Positions 45,886 through 53,860 of a stretch of 64,000 bases of DNA are shown here, in pieces. Positions within the stretch are counted from its first letter, which is position 1. Each line of letters opens with the position of its first letter. The translations under genes and the position numbers were made by a program. The stretch lies in contig CAXXPQ010000002.1 of assembly GCA_963668655.2 (NCBI GenBank), positions 62,001 through 126,000 of the forward strand. Reading direction: 5' to 3'. The notes beneath the pieces are model-generated. The model made no database searches. It had not been told where the DNA came from and saw only the letters and a list, made by a program, of their open reading frames with translations. The stretch comes from G963668655 sp963668655 (lineage in GTDB: Bacteria > Myxococcota_A > SURF-8).

Positions 45886-47095
45886 CATCGAACTTCACCG
45901 CTGCGTCCGAGGCGTAGCGCCCGTAACGCTTCACTGTCAGTTGGATGTCCGAGTGGCCCAAGAGTTCACTGACCACCGTAATCGGCACCCCCTTGGTAAG
46001 CAACCTCACGGCGAACAGGTGCCGCAATCCGTGGAAGGTGGCTTTACCTTTCAGTCTGGCCTCGGCCACCGCAACGTAGAAATAACCCCGCCCCTTGCTG
46101 GGCTCGGTATCAACCCGGTACATCGGATAGTACGGCGAGCCGCCCTGGTTGGGGATCACGAGGTCGCTCTCCTCGTGCGGGTGTCTGCGATGGAGTTTCT
46201 TGAGGATGGCGCACACCGTATCGGTCATGGGGATCTCCCTGGCCCGTCCGTGTTTGGGTTTCCAGATCTGCTGGTTGACCACCATTGTGCGGGCCTGGCG
46301 CTCGACCCGAATCGCACGCCGCTTCAGGTCCACGCTTCCCCAGGTCAGGGTGAAGATCTCCGTGCGCCGCATCCCCGTATGCGCCGCGAACGCCACCACC
46401 TCCGGCAGATACGGCGCGCAATAGCGCAGGTCTTCGCAGGCCAGCAGAAGCTTCTGGTATTGGACCTCGGTGGGCGGGAGGACGAGCCTGGAATCATCCT
46501 CCGGCAGCAGGCGAAACTTGGGCCGCCTGTTCACCGTTCCCTCCAGGTAGGCAAGATTCAAGGCCGCCTTCAGGCATTGCAGCGATTTGTTCACCGTGGC
46601 CGCCGTCAGCGAATCCGTCCGAAGCTTGCGTCGGTTGCCCGATTTGGTTTTACAGAAGCTGATCGGGCCGTTGGCCAGCATCTGCTCGACGAAGCGGTTG
46701 ATGGTCTGCGGCAGCAGACATTCGTTCAAAGTCCGGTCGCCGAGGTAATGAAAGAGGTAGTTCCACTTGTGAATGTTGCGGGATTGGGTCTGGACATTCT
46801 GAGTGACGCGTGCGTGGGCCACCCAGCGCTGCTCGTAATAATCCCGAAGCGTGGTCTCCCCGGTCAAATCCGGCTGCGTCTCCAGTTCGATGGTCTGGAA
46901 GGCTTTCTTCGTCGGCTCTTCCGTCGCTTCCTGGGCTCGCCGCTTTGCCTTGAGTTTGATCTCCAAGCGCCGGATCAGTTCTTCCTCGACCTGCTCGGCC
47001 GCCGGACGTCCGCCCACGCCTCGTTTCGTCTTGCGGATGCCTCCCCGCTGCACCTGCACCAGCCAGTTGTCGTCGTCAAGCATACGAATGGACAT
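45830..47095 (-). CDS. Tyrosine integrase
   Basis: A 421-residue integrase. The catalytic domain has Arg243 (HTGMRRTEI), His355 and Arg358 (FHGLRHLFA), His381 (GHSD) and Tyr391 (RYGRY). The N-terminal 150 residues include an arm-binding-like region and the core-binding domain. The ATG at 47095 is chosen (AGGAGG upstream). All catalytic residues are present. Its own 3' end is the repeat that recurs downstream of the Fic gene. Confidence 0.9.
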   Translation of the reverse strand: MSIRMLDDDNWLVQVQRGGIRKTKRGVGGRPAAEQVEEELIRRLEIKLKAKRRAQEATEEPTKKAFQTIELETQPDLTGETTLRDYYEQRWVAHARVTQNVQTQSRNIHKWNYLFHYLGDRTLNECLLPQTINRFVEQMLANGPISFCKTKSGNRRKLRTDSLTAATVNKSLQCLKAALNLAYLEGTVNRRPKFRLLPEDDSRLVLPPTEVQYQKLLLACEDLRYCAPYLPEVVAFAAHTGMRRTEIFTLTWGSVDLKRRAIRVERQARTMVVNQQIWKPKHGRAREIPMTDTVCAILKKLHRRHPHEESDLVIPNQGGSPYYPMYRVDTEPSKGRGYFYVAVAEARLKGKATFHGLRHLFAVRLLTKGVPITVVSELLGHSDIQLTVKRYGRYASDAAVKFDAIKVLDGKAWNPIEDETR

Positions 47096-47140
47096 GCGTT
47101 TCTCCTCCTCGATGAAAAATAGGTTGATGGTTTCTCCGAG

Positions 47141-47172
47141 CTGATGCGTGAAACCACTGATGCGCGCATCAG
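47141..47172. promoter_or_regulatory. Palindromic operator-like site upstream of the integrase
   Basis: The perfect 16-base palindrome CTGATGCGCGCATCAG (47157-47172) and a half site CTGATGCG (47141-47148) lie 46-77 bases upstream of the integrase start. A similar arrangement, CTGATGCGC then GATGCGCGCATCA, is found at about 41753-41770 near the other edge of this region. Candidate repressor or arm-type site. Confidence 0.5.
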
Positions 47173-47458
47173 ACGGACCAACGACAACGTGATGCACGGT
47201 GCGGTCCAATTCACGCATAATTGCAACGGGTTATCGGGAAGACGAGGATTGCATCGACCTTGCGGGCATGTCGGCGAATGAGGCGCGAATGGCGGCTTCA
47301 CCGTTTGCTTGGGTTGATTTCATCGGCATGGAGAAGACGAAGACGGCTTTCAAGATTCGTCGGTATTCCGGATCGACCTGTCAGTGGTGACAAGAAAGGT
47401 TGGCTGATCATTTCGCCTTTCAGGTGGGTCATTATTAGGTGTCAGTGATAAATGTAGA

Positions 47459-47970
47459 CTATTCGCGGCAAGTTACATATGATTGGGACACTTCTCTCAC
47501 GACTGGAACTCCACAATGTCCCCTTGCCATCCATTTCTTCCACTTTGGCCGATAATCGTCGATGGGATCTACGCCATGTTCCTTCAGAATCCTTGCCACC
47601 GTGAATTTCGATACCTTGATGCCCATGCGCGCGAGCGTCTTCGATATCTTGACGGCGAGGAACTTCCTCTGGAAAAGCCGATTCCCGCGCGTCAGCAGGT
47701 AGGCGTAGACCTGGGCCATGCGGGTTGAAAGCGACAATCGGAGCGCTTGTTGCGTGCCCTGTGAAGTTCCTTCCGAAGCGATTCGTTGACGGCCTTGAGT
47801 GCTAGGTTTTCCGAGTAGAGGCGACGCAGTTCGCTCGGGTGAGGAGAATAGCCGATCTTCGAGAACTGATCGACTATCAGGAGCAAAGGCCAGGTCAGAC
47901 AGAGGCGGAGCAACGGCAACGGCATAGGCCACGACTTTCTACATCCAGCGGTACTCAATAAAGATGACAT
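47459..47970 (-). pseudogene. Integrase-core-type transposase remnant
   Basis: Two overlapping frames carry parts of one protein: LRRLYSENLALKAVNESLRKELHRARNK in the first, then LSTRMAQVYAYLLTRGNRLFQRKFLAVKIS and SKFTVARILKEHGVDP in the second. This is the N-terminal HTH region of an IS3/IS481-like transposase; the rve catalytic core is missing, and a frameshift separates the pieces at about 47700-47760. The rest of 47173-48060 holds no other gene that I can support. Confidence 0.6.
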
Positions 47971-48060
47971 TCAGGGCGGCGAGGGTAAAACAGTGAATGC
48001 GCTATACGTAATAGATTCTATAACTATTATTTACACAATCTGTCGATATTTATTGGCATC

Positions 48061-49308
48061 CTATAATGCGACAAAAACAGCGCGCGAATCGAAGTCAACG
48101 TGCCATGTTTGCACGTTGCACGGCACCCATGTATAGCGTTTCGCTATTGATGCCCACCACTGGTTTTTAGTTTCTAGATTTTCTTTTATCGCATCACTAA
48201 TCCTCTTATGCATTGTTATCGAGGCATCTGCGGGATAGGATGCTGAGAGTGCGTGAAGCGCTCTTGATCGTCTGGTGATTTGGTGTATAGAGTGACAATC
48301 TGATTTTATTAGTCGACCTACGAATCGGTGTCCTGGCGGTGCCTCTGGTATATTATCAGCATCATATAAGTCTGCTTCTGAACTGGACGCTGCCGGAAGC
48401 AGTTCGATTGGATCTGAGTATTCTATTTCATGAATGGCTGGATACTCAATAAATTTTCTATCGGCATGAAAGTGATTCAGAATCAGTCGAGTTTGCTCTC
48501 TTTCCTGATGAGCCACGGCACACTGCTGCCAACTTGGAATCCCTAGTTCTAATGTTGTAATATAATTCAAATATATGCACCTGCGGCAATGAAAGCAATC
48601 GCAAACGTCGCAGACTGGAAAGCTTACTGGCAAACGCTCAGAACTCGGACCATATGCGAGAAATTGTTCTAGGGAGCCCACCGGACTAAGTTTCTTTGCA
48701 GCAAATCCTGGGCAGAGGTATAATTGACCATCGGGAGCAAGTGTTAAATGATCAATTCCTGCTCCACAATCATTAGCCTGTGTGATTGCCATTAAATCGC
48801 TAAGAATGTTGAGTTGGATGGATTTATCAGCGGAATATGCGCTCTTCAGCAGCGCCCCTGCTTTCTCTAGTGTTATAGCGTAAGCTTCTATATCCTCCGA
48901 CGACCATAGATGGACGTCTGCAAGAACAACAACACAGCGTGTACAAGTTTGAGACATTGACCACCATGACTCAACCCATGAATCGATCTGCTCGCGGTAC
49001 AATCTAAGTATTGCTACTTCATGTTTGCGTGGCAGCGGGGATGCCAATGGGTTCACTACTGGAACAGAAAGCCGAGCGTGTGGATGATGGTGGCCAATAC
49101 ATATAAAGGAAAGGTCCCTGGCTGATTCATGATACTGATAACAATCGACATGTTGACAGCCTATAACATGAATATCCAAGTGATTTTGCTTTGCGAGTTG
49201 AAGACCTGCTTCAAATACATCCTGCTCCATCGGATCAGCATTTTTGGAAGGCTCATAATAACAGAAACTATCCGCCGAAGTATCTAGCATCAGGATAAGT
49301 GTTCTCAT
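48061..49308 (-). CDS. CXXX-repeat peptide maturase (radical SAM partner protein)
   Basis: A 415-residue protein. In the second half, LTLAPDGQLYLCPGFAAKK is followed by a Cys cluster CDVCDCFHCRRCIYLNYITTLELGIPSWQQCAVAH. This is the mark of the CXXX-repeat peptide maturase family, which accompanies radical SAM enzymes and Cys-repeat peptides. The cluster resembles SPASM-type auxiliary metal sites but there is no CxxxCxxC of its own. The ATG at 49308 overlaps the upstream stop (ATGA). Likely helps modify the peptide encoded at 50.6 kb. Confidence 0.8.
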   Translation of the reverse strand: MRTLILMLDTSADSFCYYEPSKNADPMEQDVFEAGLQLAKQNHLDIHVIGCQHVDCYQYHESARDLSFICIGHHHPHARLSVPVVNPLASPLPRKHEVAILRLYREQIDSWVESWWSMSQTCTRCVVVLADVHLWSSEDIEAYAITLEKAGALLKSAYSADKSIQLNILSDLMAITQANDCGAGIDHLTLAPDGQLYLCPGFAAKKLSPVGSLEQFLAYGPSSERLPVSFPVCDVCDCFHCRRCIYLNYITTLELGIPSWQQCAVAHQEREQTRLILNHFHADRKFIEYPAIHEIEYSDPIELLPAASSSEADLYDADNIPEAPPGHRFVGRLIKSDCHSIHQITRRSRALHALSASYPADASITMHKRISDAIKENLETKNQWWASIAKRYTWVPCNVQTWHVDFDSRAVFVAL

Positions 49309-50405
49309 TTTACGCAATCCAGGTGTGAGAAGAATCTCCGACTAGCGCGTACGCGGGCCTTATGCATTTCACATACGCCTGTGTGACGAAAAAAGATTGT
49401 GCCGCTTTCTGATAACTCATAGTTATTGCCTTGGCACCAGCCGCAACCACTAGCGTAGTCGCAAGTCATACATTTCTCTGGACTTTGGGCAGATCGTGTT
49501 AGCGCAAGAAACGGTCGAAGCAAGTTTTTATTTATTCCAATTTCCACATTACCTATTGGGCGAGCATGAACCGACTTAAGAGAGAAAGGCATGAACCGAA
49601 TGCAAGGATAAAACGTCCCGTCTGGTCCAACAACGATCATTCTACCTGTTCCACACCAATTTTGGTCGTCTTCAGGAGGAATTGGCTGCCCTATTGACTT
49701 TGAAAACAATGAGCAGGTGAAGTGTGGCCACATCTCTTGTCTCAAAATATGGTCCGCCAGCTTATCTAATTCCATCTCGAATAAACATGCATCACTGGGA
49801 GACCAGTCTTCTTCATATACAACATTGGCAATCACCTTCCGAACTCCGAGGTGAAAGAGATGAAGAACAGAGTCGCATATATTTCCCAGCGTGCTCTTTC
49901 CTATCGTGACTTTTGTTGTAGAATCAGGAAATTGTCTGATCCATAATTCTATCGAGGCTCTTATGGAATCATAAGTTCCCTGCCCATTTGGAAATACTCG
50001 ATTAGAATCATGGACGTGAGGCGGACCATCAATGCTAACTGATACATCAAGTATTTCTCGATAGCGTTCTACGAGTCTTTGGAACTTCTCTGAAGAATAG
50101 AGAAGACCATTTGTCGTAACAAAGAAAGTAGATGACTCGAACCATGGGTGACTAGATTTGAATGTTTGTTTAAGAATATACTTAATTATGTCTTCGATAA
50201 GTTGAATCTCGAGTAGAGGTTCTCCACCGATAAATTCCCATTGCACGGAAGTCTCAGGGAACTCCTGCTTATTTTCTATAAAGTAGTCGACAGCTTTTCT
50301 TGCAATATCAAATGACATTGGATGCTGAGCATTTTTATGAGGAAGGTAGCAGTATGTGCAATCGAAGTTACAATGCTCCGTTAATACAAAGGTCACAATT
50401 TTCAT
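49305..50405 (-). CDS. Radical SAM peptide maturase, CXXX-repeat target family
   Basis: A 366-residue radical SAM enzyme. The 4Fe-4S motif is Cys12-x3-Cys16-x2-Cys19 (HCNFDCTYC); the glycine-rich strand is WEFIGGEPLLE. The C-terminal SPASM-like Cys set is NWCGTGR, FYPCIRF, KCMTCDYASGCGWCQGNN and VCEMHK. In related systems such enzymes form thioether or similar cross-links on Cys of the precursor. ATG at 50405 is preferred; a GTG at 50432 is possible. Cytoplasmic. Confidence 0.85.
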   Translation of the reverse strand: MKIVTFVLTEHCNFDCTYCYLPHKNAQHPMSFDIARKAVDYFIENKQEFPETSVQWEFIGGEPLLEIQLIEDIIKYILKQTFKSSHPWFESSTFFVTTNGLLYSSEKFQRLVERYREILDVSVSIDGPPHVHDSNRVFPNGQGTYDSIRASIELWIRQFPDSTTKVTIGKSTLGNICDSVLHLFHLGVRKVIANVVYEEDWSPSDACLFEMELDKLADHILRQEMWPHFTCSLFSKSIGQPIPPEDDQNWCGTGRMIVVGPDGTFYPCIRFMPFSLKSVHARPIGNVEIGINKNLLRPFLALTRSAQSPEKCMTCDYASGCGWCQGNNYELSESGTIFFRHTGVCEMHKARVRASRRFFSHLDCVK

Positions 50406-50448
50406 GTCAGCGAACCACACATTGCTATCCACTCCATGGCTTGCCTTG

Positions 50449-50592
50449 CTAAGCGGCGAACATGCTCACATACACGTCTATCATGTCATGGACCGGGCTT
50501 TGGTATTGTTGAATGTTGTGAAAAGGGGTATATACCAGTAATCCTGTCTTTGCTCGAAGAGGCACTTGAACAAACATCACTACTAGCCCTCA
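50449..50592 (-). CDS. Possible small gene between precursor and maturase
   Basis: A 47-residue reading frame in the operon direction with GGTGA about eight bases before the ATG. Residues include KDRITGIYPFHNIQQYQSPVHDMIDVYVSMF. It fills most of the 240-base gap between precursor and radical SAM gene. Not recognised. It could be a small recognition element or just untranslated leader. Confidence 0.25.
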
Positions 50593-50644
50593 TTTTGGAA
50601 ATCACCGGAGTATGTAAGAATTTATGAGAAAATTGTGATAGCGC

Positions 50645-50908
50645 CTAGCTGACTGCCTTGGTAGATTCACAGGTTCCCCCGCAGGTACCGGAACATCCCC
50701 TGCATGATCCCTCACAACCACCTGAGCAACCAGTGCAGTTTCCCGAACATTCACACTCACCTGCTATTGCCCGCGGACTTTTGGTGTCTCGATCTTTTTT
50801 CAAATCACGCGGAACTCGACGCGGGCCACTGGGAACTATGGCGAGCCCAATTCCCGCGACAAGAAGGGGGGCGATGGAAACTAAAAACTCTCTTCGCGTC
50901 TCATTCAT
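50645..50908 (-). CDS. CXXX-repeat RiPP precursor with Tat-like signal
   Basis: An 87-residue peptide. Residues 1-28 look like a twin-arginine signal: Arg-Arg-Glu-Phe-Leu followed by a hydrophobic stretch to Val25-Pro. A basic linker follows (30-49). The core has nine Cys at 52, 54, 58, 61, 65, 69, 72, 76 and 80, most as C-x3-C with Gly/Ser between, ending in ESTKAVS. The maturases follow. AGAGGAGG lies before the ATG. Exported Cys-rich modified peptide; final chemistry and role unknown. Confidence 0.8.
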   Translation of the reverse strand: MNETRREFLVSIAPLLVAGIGLAIVPSGPRRVPRDLKKDRDTKSPRAIAGECECSGNCTGCSGGCEGSCRGCSGTCGGTCESTKAVS

Positions 50909-50924
50909 CGTATGCCTCCTCTTT

Positions 50925-50965
50925 AATACTCTGTTATATTTTGCATACTAGACCGGCATTGTCAA
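50925..50965 (-). promoter_or_regulatory. Candidate promoter of the CXXX peptide operon
   Basis: On the minus strand TTGACA (50965-50960) is followed after about 17-19 bases by an A/T-rich -10-like AAAATA/AATATA, about 25 bases before the strong ribosome binding site of the precursor. The remaining 50966-51229 is AT-rich intergenic sequence without a gene. Confidence 0.45.
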
Positions 50966-51229
50966 TAGCAACACTGTGAAAAACAATAGAAGGCTATGTT
51001 CCTAAAATTCTAAGAACTTATCGATCTCTAGCGCGGACTACTCATAATTCTTGTAGGTGGTGAATAGATTGAAAATGCGAGAACCGAGATCAAAAAGTAC
51101 TAAAACGGAGTGACGAAAAGCAACACGGAATGCTCAGAACGTAAAAATTCAATAGGTCTTTCAATTAGCTGGAAGGAATTCTTATTTTCATGCACAATTG
51201 AGGCGACAGTGCTTTGAACCCAATCGGAA

Positions 51230-52627
51230 GTGGCCATGCCCACTACCCTGACCTACAACGAAGGCACCTTGCTCCTCCACGGCCTGTCGCCGAAGGGGAT
51301 CGTTGGGCTGTTTGCCAAGGACGTCTGGAAGTGGGATGCTCGGGTCGGTCTGTTCCGCACGGACGCCTTTCGCTATGGCGAAGTGGCGGAAATACTACGA
51401 GAAAAACTTGGAACGTCCTTCGCGGATCAGGTCCCCAAGCCCGTCGACCTTCAGTGGCCAAAGGTGGATCTGCACAAACCCCGCCGCGATCAAGCCGAGG
51501 CGATAGACGCCTGGCTCTCCTCCGGTGGACGCGGGCTGGTGGTCATGCCCACAGGCAGCGGCAAAACAGAGGTCGCCCTGCATCTCATGGCCCGACTCGG
51601 CGTGTCCACACTGATAGTCGCCCCGGTGCGTGACCTGATGTACCAGTGGCATGCACGCATCAGCGCAGGTCTGGGTGTCGAGGCGGGCATCATCGGCGAC
51701 CGGCTGCACAAGCCTTCCGCCGTCACCGTCACCACCTACGACAGCGCCGCCATCCACATGAACAGCATCGGCGACAAGTTCGGTCTATTGATCTTCGATG
51801 AGGCCCATCATCTGCCGGGCGGCTTTTACCGTGACGCTGCCATCATGAGCGCCGCGACCTTGCGGTTGGGCCTTACTGCCACGCCGGAACGCTCGGACGG
51901 TCGGCACGTCGATTTGGACTGGCTGATCGGGCCGCAGGTCTACCGCCGCAAGCTTTCGGAGGCCGAGCACCTTGCCCCCTTCGAGACCGTCCGCATCCCG
52001 GTGAAGCTTACCGACGAGGAGCGCGAGTGCTACGACTCAGCCTCGCTGGCCATCCGGACCTGGTACATCGAGAAACGAAATGAGAAGAAGGACTACGATA
52101 GGAAAGATCTCTTGGCCGAGGCTAACCACGACATCGAGGCACGTCGGGTGAAAAACCTGATGTATCTCAAGGAGTCCATCGAGGACCGCGCAGACGAAAA
52201 GCTTCGCGTGCTGGAGGATCTTTTTCGCCTGCATCCACAGGAGCGTGTGCTGGTTTTCACAGGCTCCAACGCGATGGCAATCGACATCTCGCGCCGCTTC
52301 CTCGCGCCGACTATTCTGTCCCACACCATGAAGAAGGAGCGCCAGGCGGTGTTGTCCGGCTTCGCCTCGGGCGAATTTCCGGTGCTGGTGGCCAACCAGG
52401 TGTTGGACGAGGGTGTAGACGTGCCAGCCGCCAAGGTGGCCGTGGTGGTGGGTGGGCAATCATCCACCCGCCAGGCCAAGCAGCGGCTGGGACGTATTCT
52501 GCGGCCGGACGGAGCCACCCGAGCGACCCTGTACGAAATCGTCTGCGAGGAAACCCGCGAGGTGGAGCGATCCCGCAAACGGAGACGAAGCGATGCTTAC
52601 GAGCGAACACGCCATCGTAAGGTTTGA
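51230..52627 (+). CDS. XPB-type SF2 helicase
   Basis: A 465-residue helicase. Residues 1-80 form a damage-recognition-like domain; motif I is MPTGSGKT (106-113), motif II FDEAHH (189-194), motif III LTATPERSDGR, and motif VI QRLGRILRPDG. This is the layout of archaeal and bacterial XPB. GTG at 51230 or ATG at 51236 may start it. The next gene, overlapping by 35 bases, encodes the Bax1-type nuclease that partners XPB in archaea. Confidence 0.85.
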   Translation: MAMPTTLTYNEGTLLLHGLSPKGIVGLFAKDVWKWDARVGLFRTDAFRYGEVAEILREKLGTSFADQVPKPVDLQWPKVDLHKPRRDQAEAIDAWLSSGGRGLVVMPTGSGKTEVALHLMARLGVSTLIVAPVRDLMYQWHARISAGLGVEAGIIGDRLHKPSAVTVTTYDSAAIHMNSIGDKFGLLIFDEAHHLPGGFYRDAAIMSAATLRLGLTATPERSDGRHVDLDWLIGPQVYRRKLSEAEHLAPFETVRIPVKLTDEERECYDSASLAIRTWYIEKRNEKKDYDRKDLLAEANHDIEARRVKNLMYLKESIEDRADEKLRVLEDLFRLHPQERVLVFTGSNAMAIDISRRFLAPTILSHTMKKERQAVLSGFASGEFPVLVANQVLDEGVDVPAAKVAVVVGGQSSTRQAKQRLGRILRPDGATRATLYEIVCEETREVERSRKRRRSDAYERTRHRKV

Positions 52628-53822
52628 GCGCGGTCTGGCGCTGCCAGATCGGCTGAATCGCAAGAGCGACGGCCATTACGTCGATCTGGCGGAGGCCATG
52701 CTGCGCGTGTACGCCGAGGGTGCGGGACTCACCCGGCGAGACTTGCACCGACAAATCAACCGTCTCTTCGACGAGGAGCCCTGCGACGCCCGGCGCATCG
52801 CCTCATTTTGCAAACTGCTGGACGACGCCAGCACGTTTCACACCGACAGCGGAGGCAAGGCGGCGCGCTTGCGGCTCAAGGTCTTTCGCCTGGCGGCAAG
52901 GAAGCATCCCCTAGTGACCGAAAAGCAAGGGGGAACGCTGCTCGGCGAGTTGGAGAACGAAGAGCAGGAAGTCAAGCAGGAGATCGCTGCCGAGCTTGGC
53001 ATGACCTGGGAGGAGATCGACGAGGCGCTCTACGCCGATGTCATGCAGTTCCACCGGCTGAAAACGCCGCCCGACTACCCGGATGCCGCCGCCCTACTCA
53101 GCCACTACAACGTGTCCCAGACACAGGCCGCGCTTTACAAAACGCAGTCCGCGACGCTGACCGCGAAGGAGGACTTCAAAACGATTCTGCGTTACGTCAA
53201 ACTGGCCGGTCTGCTGCACGACATCCGCCGCGTGGACGAATCGACCTACCGCATACAACTCGACGGCCCGGCGAGCGTCCTGCGAACCACCAGCCGCTAC
53301 GGCGTGCGCTTCGCCACGTTGTTGCCCGCCTTGTTGACCTGTAAGGGCTGGCGTTTCGCAGCCAAAATCAAGACGCCCTGGAACACCCTCGCCACCCTGG
53401 ATCTTAGTCCCGAAAGCGGTCTCAAAAGCCACCTGGACGAGCCGCCGGAGTTCGACTCCAGTGTGGAGGAAGGCTTCGCCAAAAAGTTCGGAGAGGAACG
53501 CGACGGCTGGCGGCTGGTTCGCGAGGGAGCGATCCTGAACAAGCACCAGAAGACTTTCGTGCCGGATTTCGTCTTTCGTCACAATGACGGACGGGAGGTG
53601 CTGTTCGAGGTCGTCGGCTTCTGGACGCCCGAGTACCTGAAGGCCAAACTCGAAACGCTCAAAGCTTTCTCCGACCAGAACATCCTCCTGGCCGTCTGCG
53701 AAAACGAAGGAGCGGTTGAAGTTTTCGAGGGCTGGACCGGTCAGATCATCCACTACAAGACCGGGATAAAGTTGGGGCCGATGATGGAGGCGTTGAATAT
53801 CTTTTCCCCAAAAGGTACTTGA
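52593..53822 (+). CDS. Bax1/DUF790-type nuclease, XPB partner
   Basis: A 409-residue protein of the DUF790 family. The N-terminus MLTSEHAIVRFERGLALPDRL and RKSDGHYVDLAE is typical. The C-terminal nuclease core has FVPDFVFRHNDGREVLFEVVGFWTPEYLKAKLETLKAF (Asp, then Glu-x-x-Gly in place of E-x-K). Archaeal Bax1 cuts DNA unwound by XPB. The ATG at 52593 is chosen; longer versions overlap the helicase gene. Co-transcribed with the helicase as a repair or defence pair. Confidence 0.85.
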   Translation: MLTSEHAIVRFERGLALPDRLNRKSDGHYVDLAEAMLRVYAEGAGLTRRDLHRQINRLFDEEPCDARRIASFCKLLDDASTFHTDSGGKAARLRLKVFRLAARKHPLVTEKQGGTLLGELENEEQEVKQEIAAELGMTWEEIDEALYADVMQFHRLKTPPDYPDAAALLSHYNVSQTQAALYKTQSATLTAKEDFKTILRYVKLAGLLHDIRRVDESTYRIQLDGPASVLRTTSRYGVRFATLLPALLTCKGWRFAAKIKTPWNTLATLDLSPESGLKSHLDEPPEFDSSVEEGFAKKFGEERDGWRLVREGAILNKHQKTFVPDFVFRHNDGREVLFEVVGFWTPEYLKAKLETLKAFSDQNILLAVCENEGAVEVFEGWTGQIIHYKTGIKLGPMMEALNIFSPKGT

Positions 53823-53860
53823 GGTCAAATACATACGCGCATTTCTAAAGATTGATGGTT

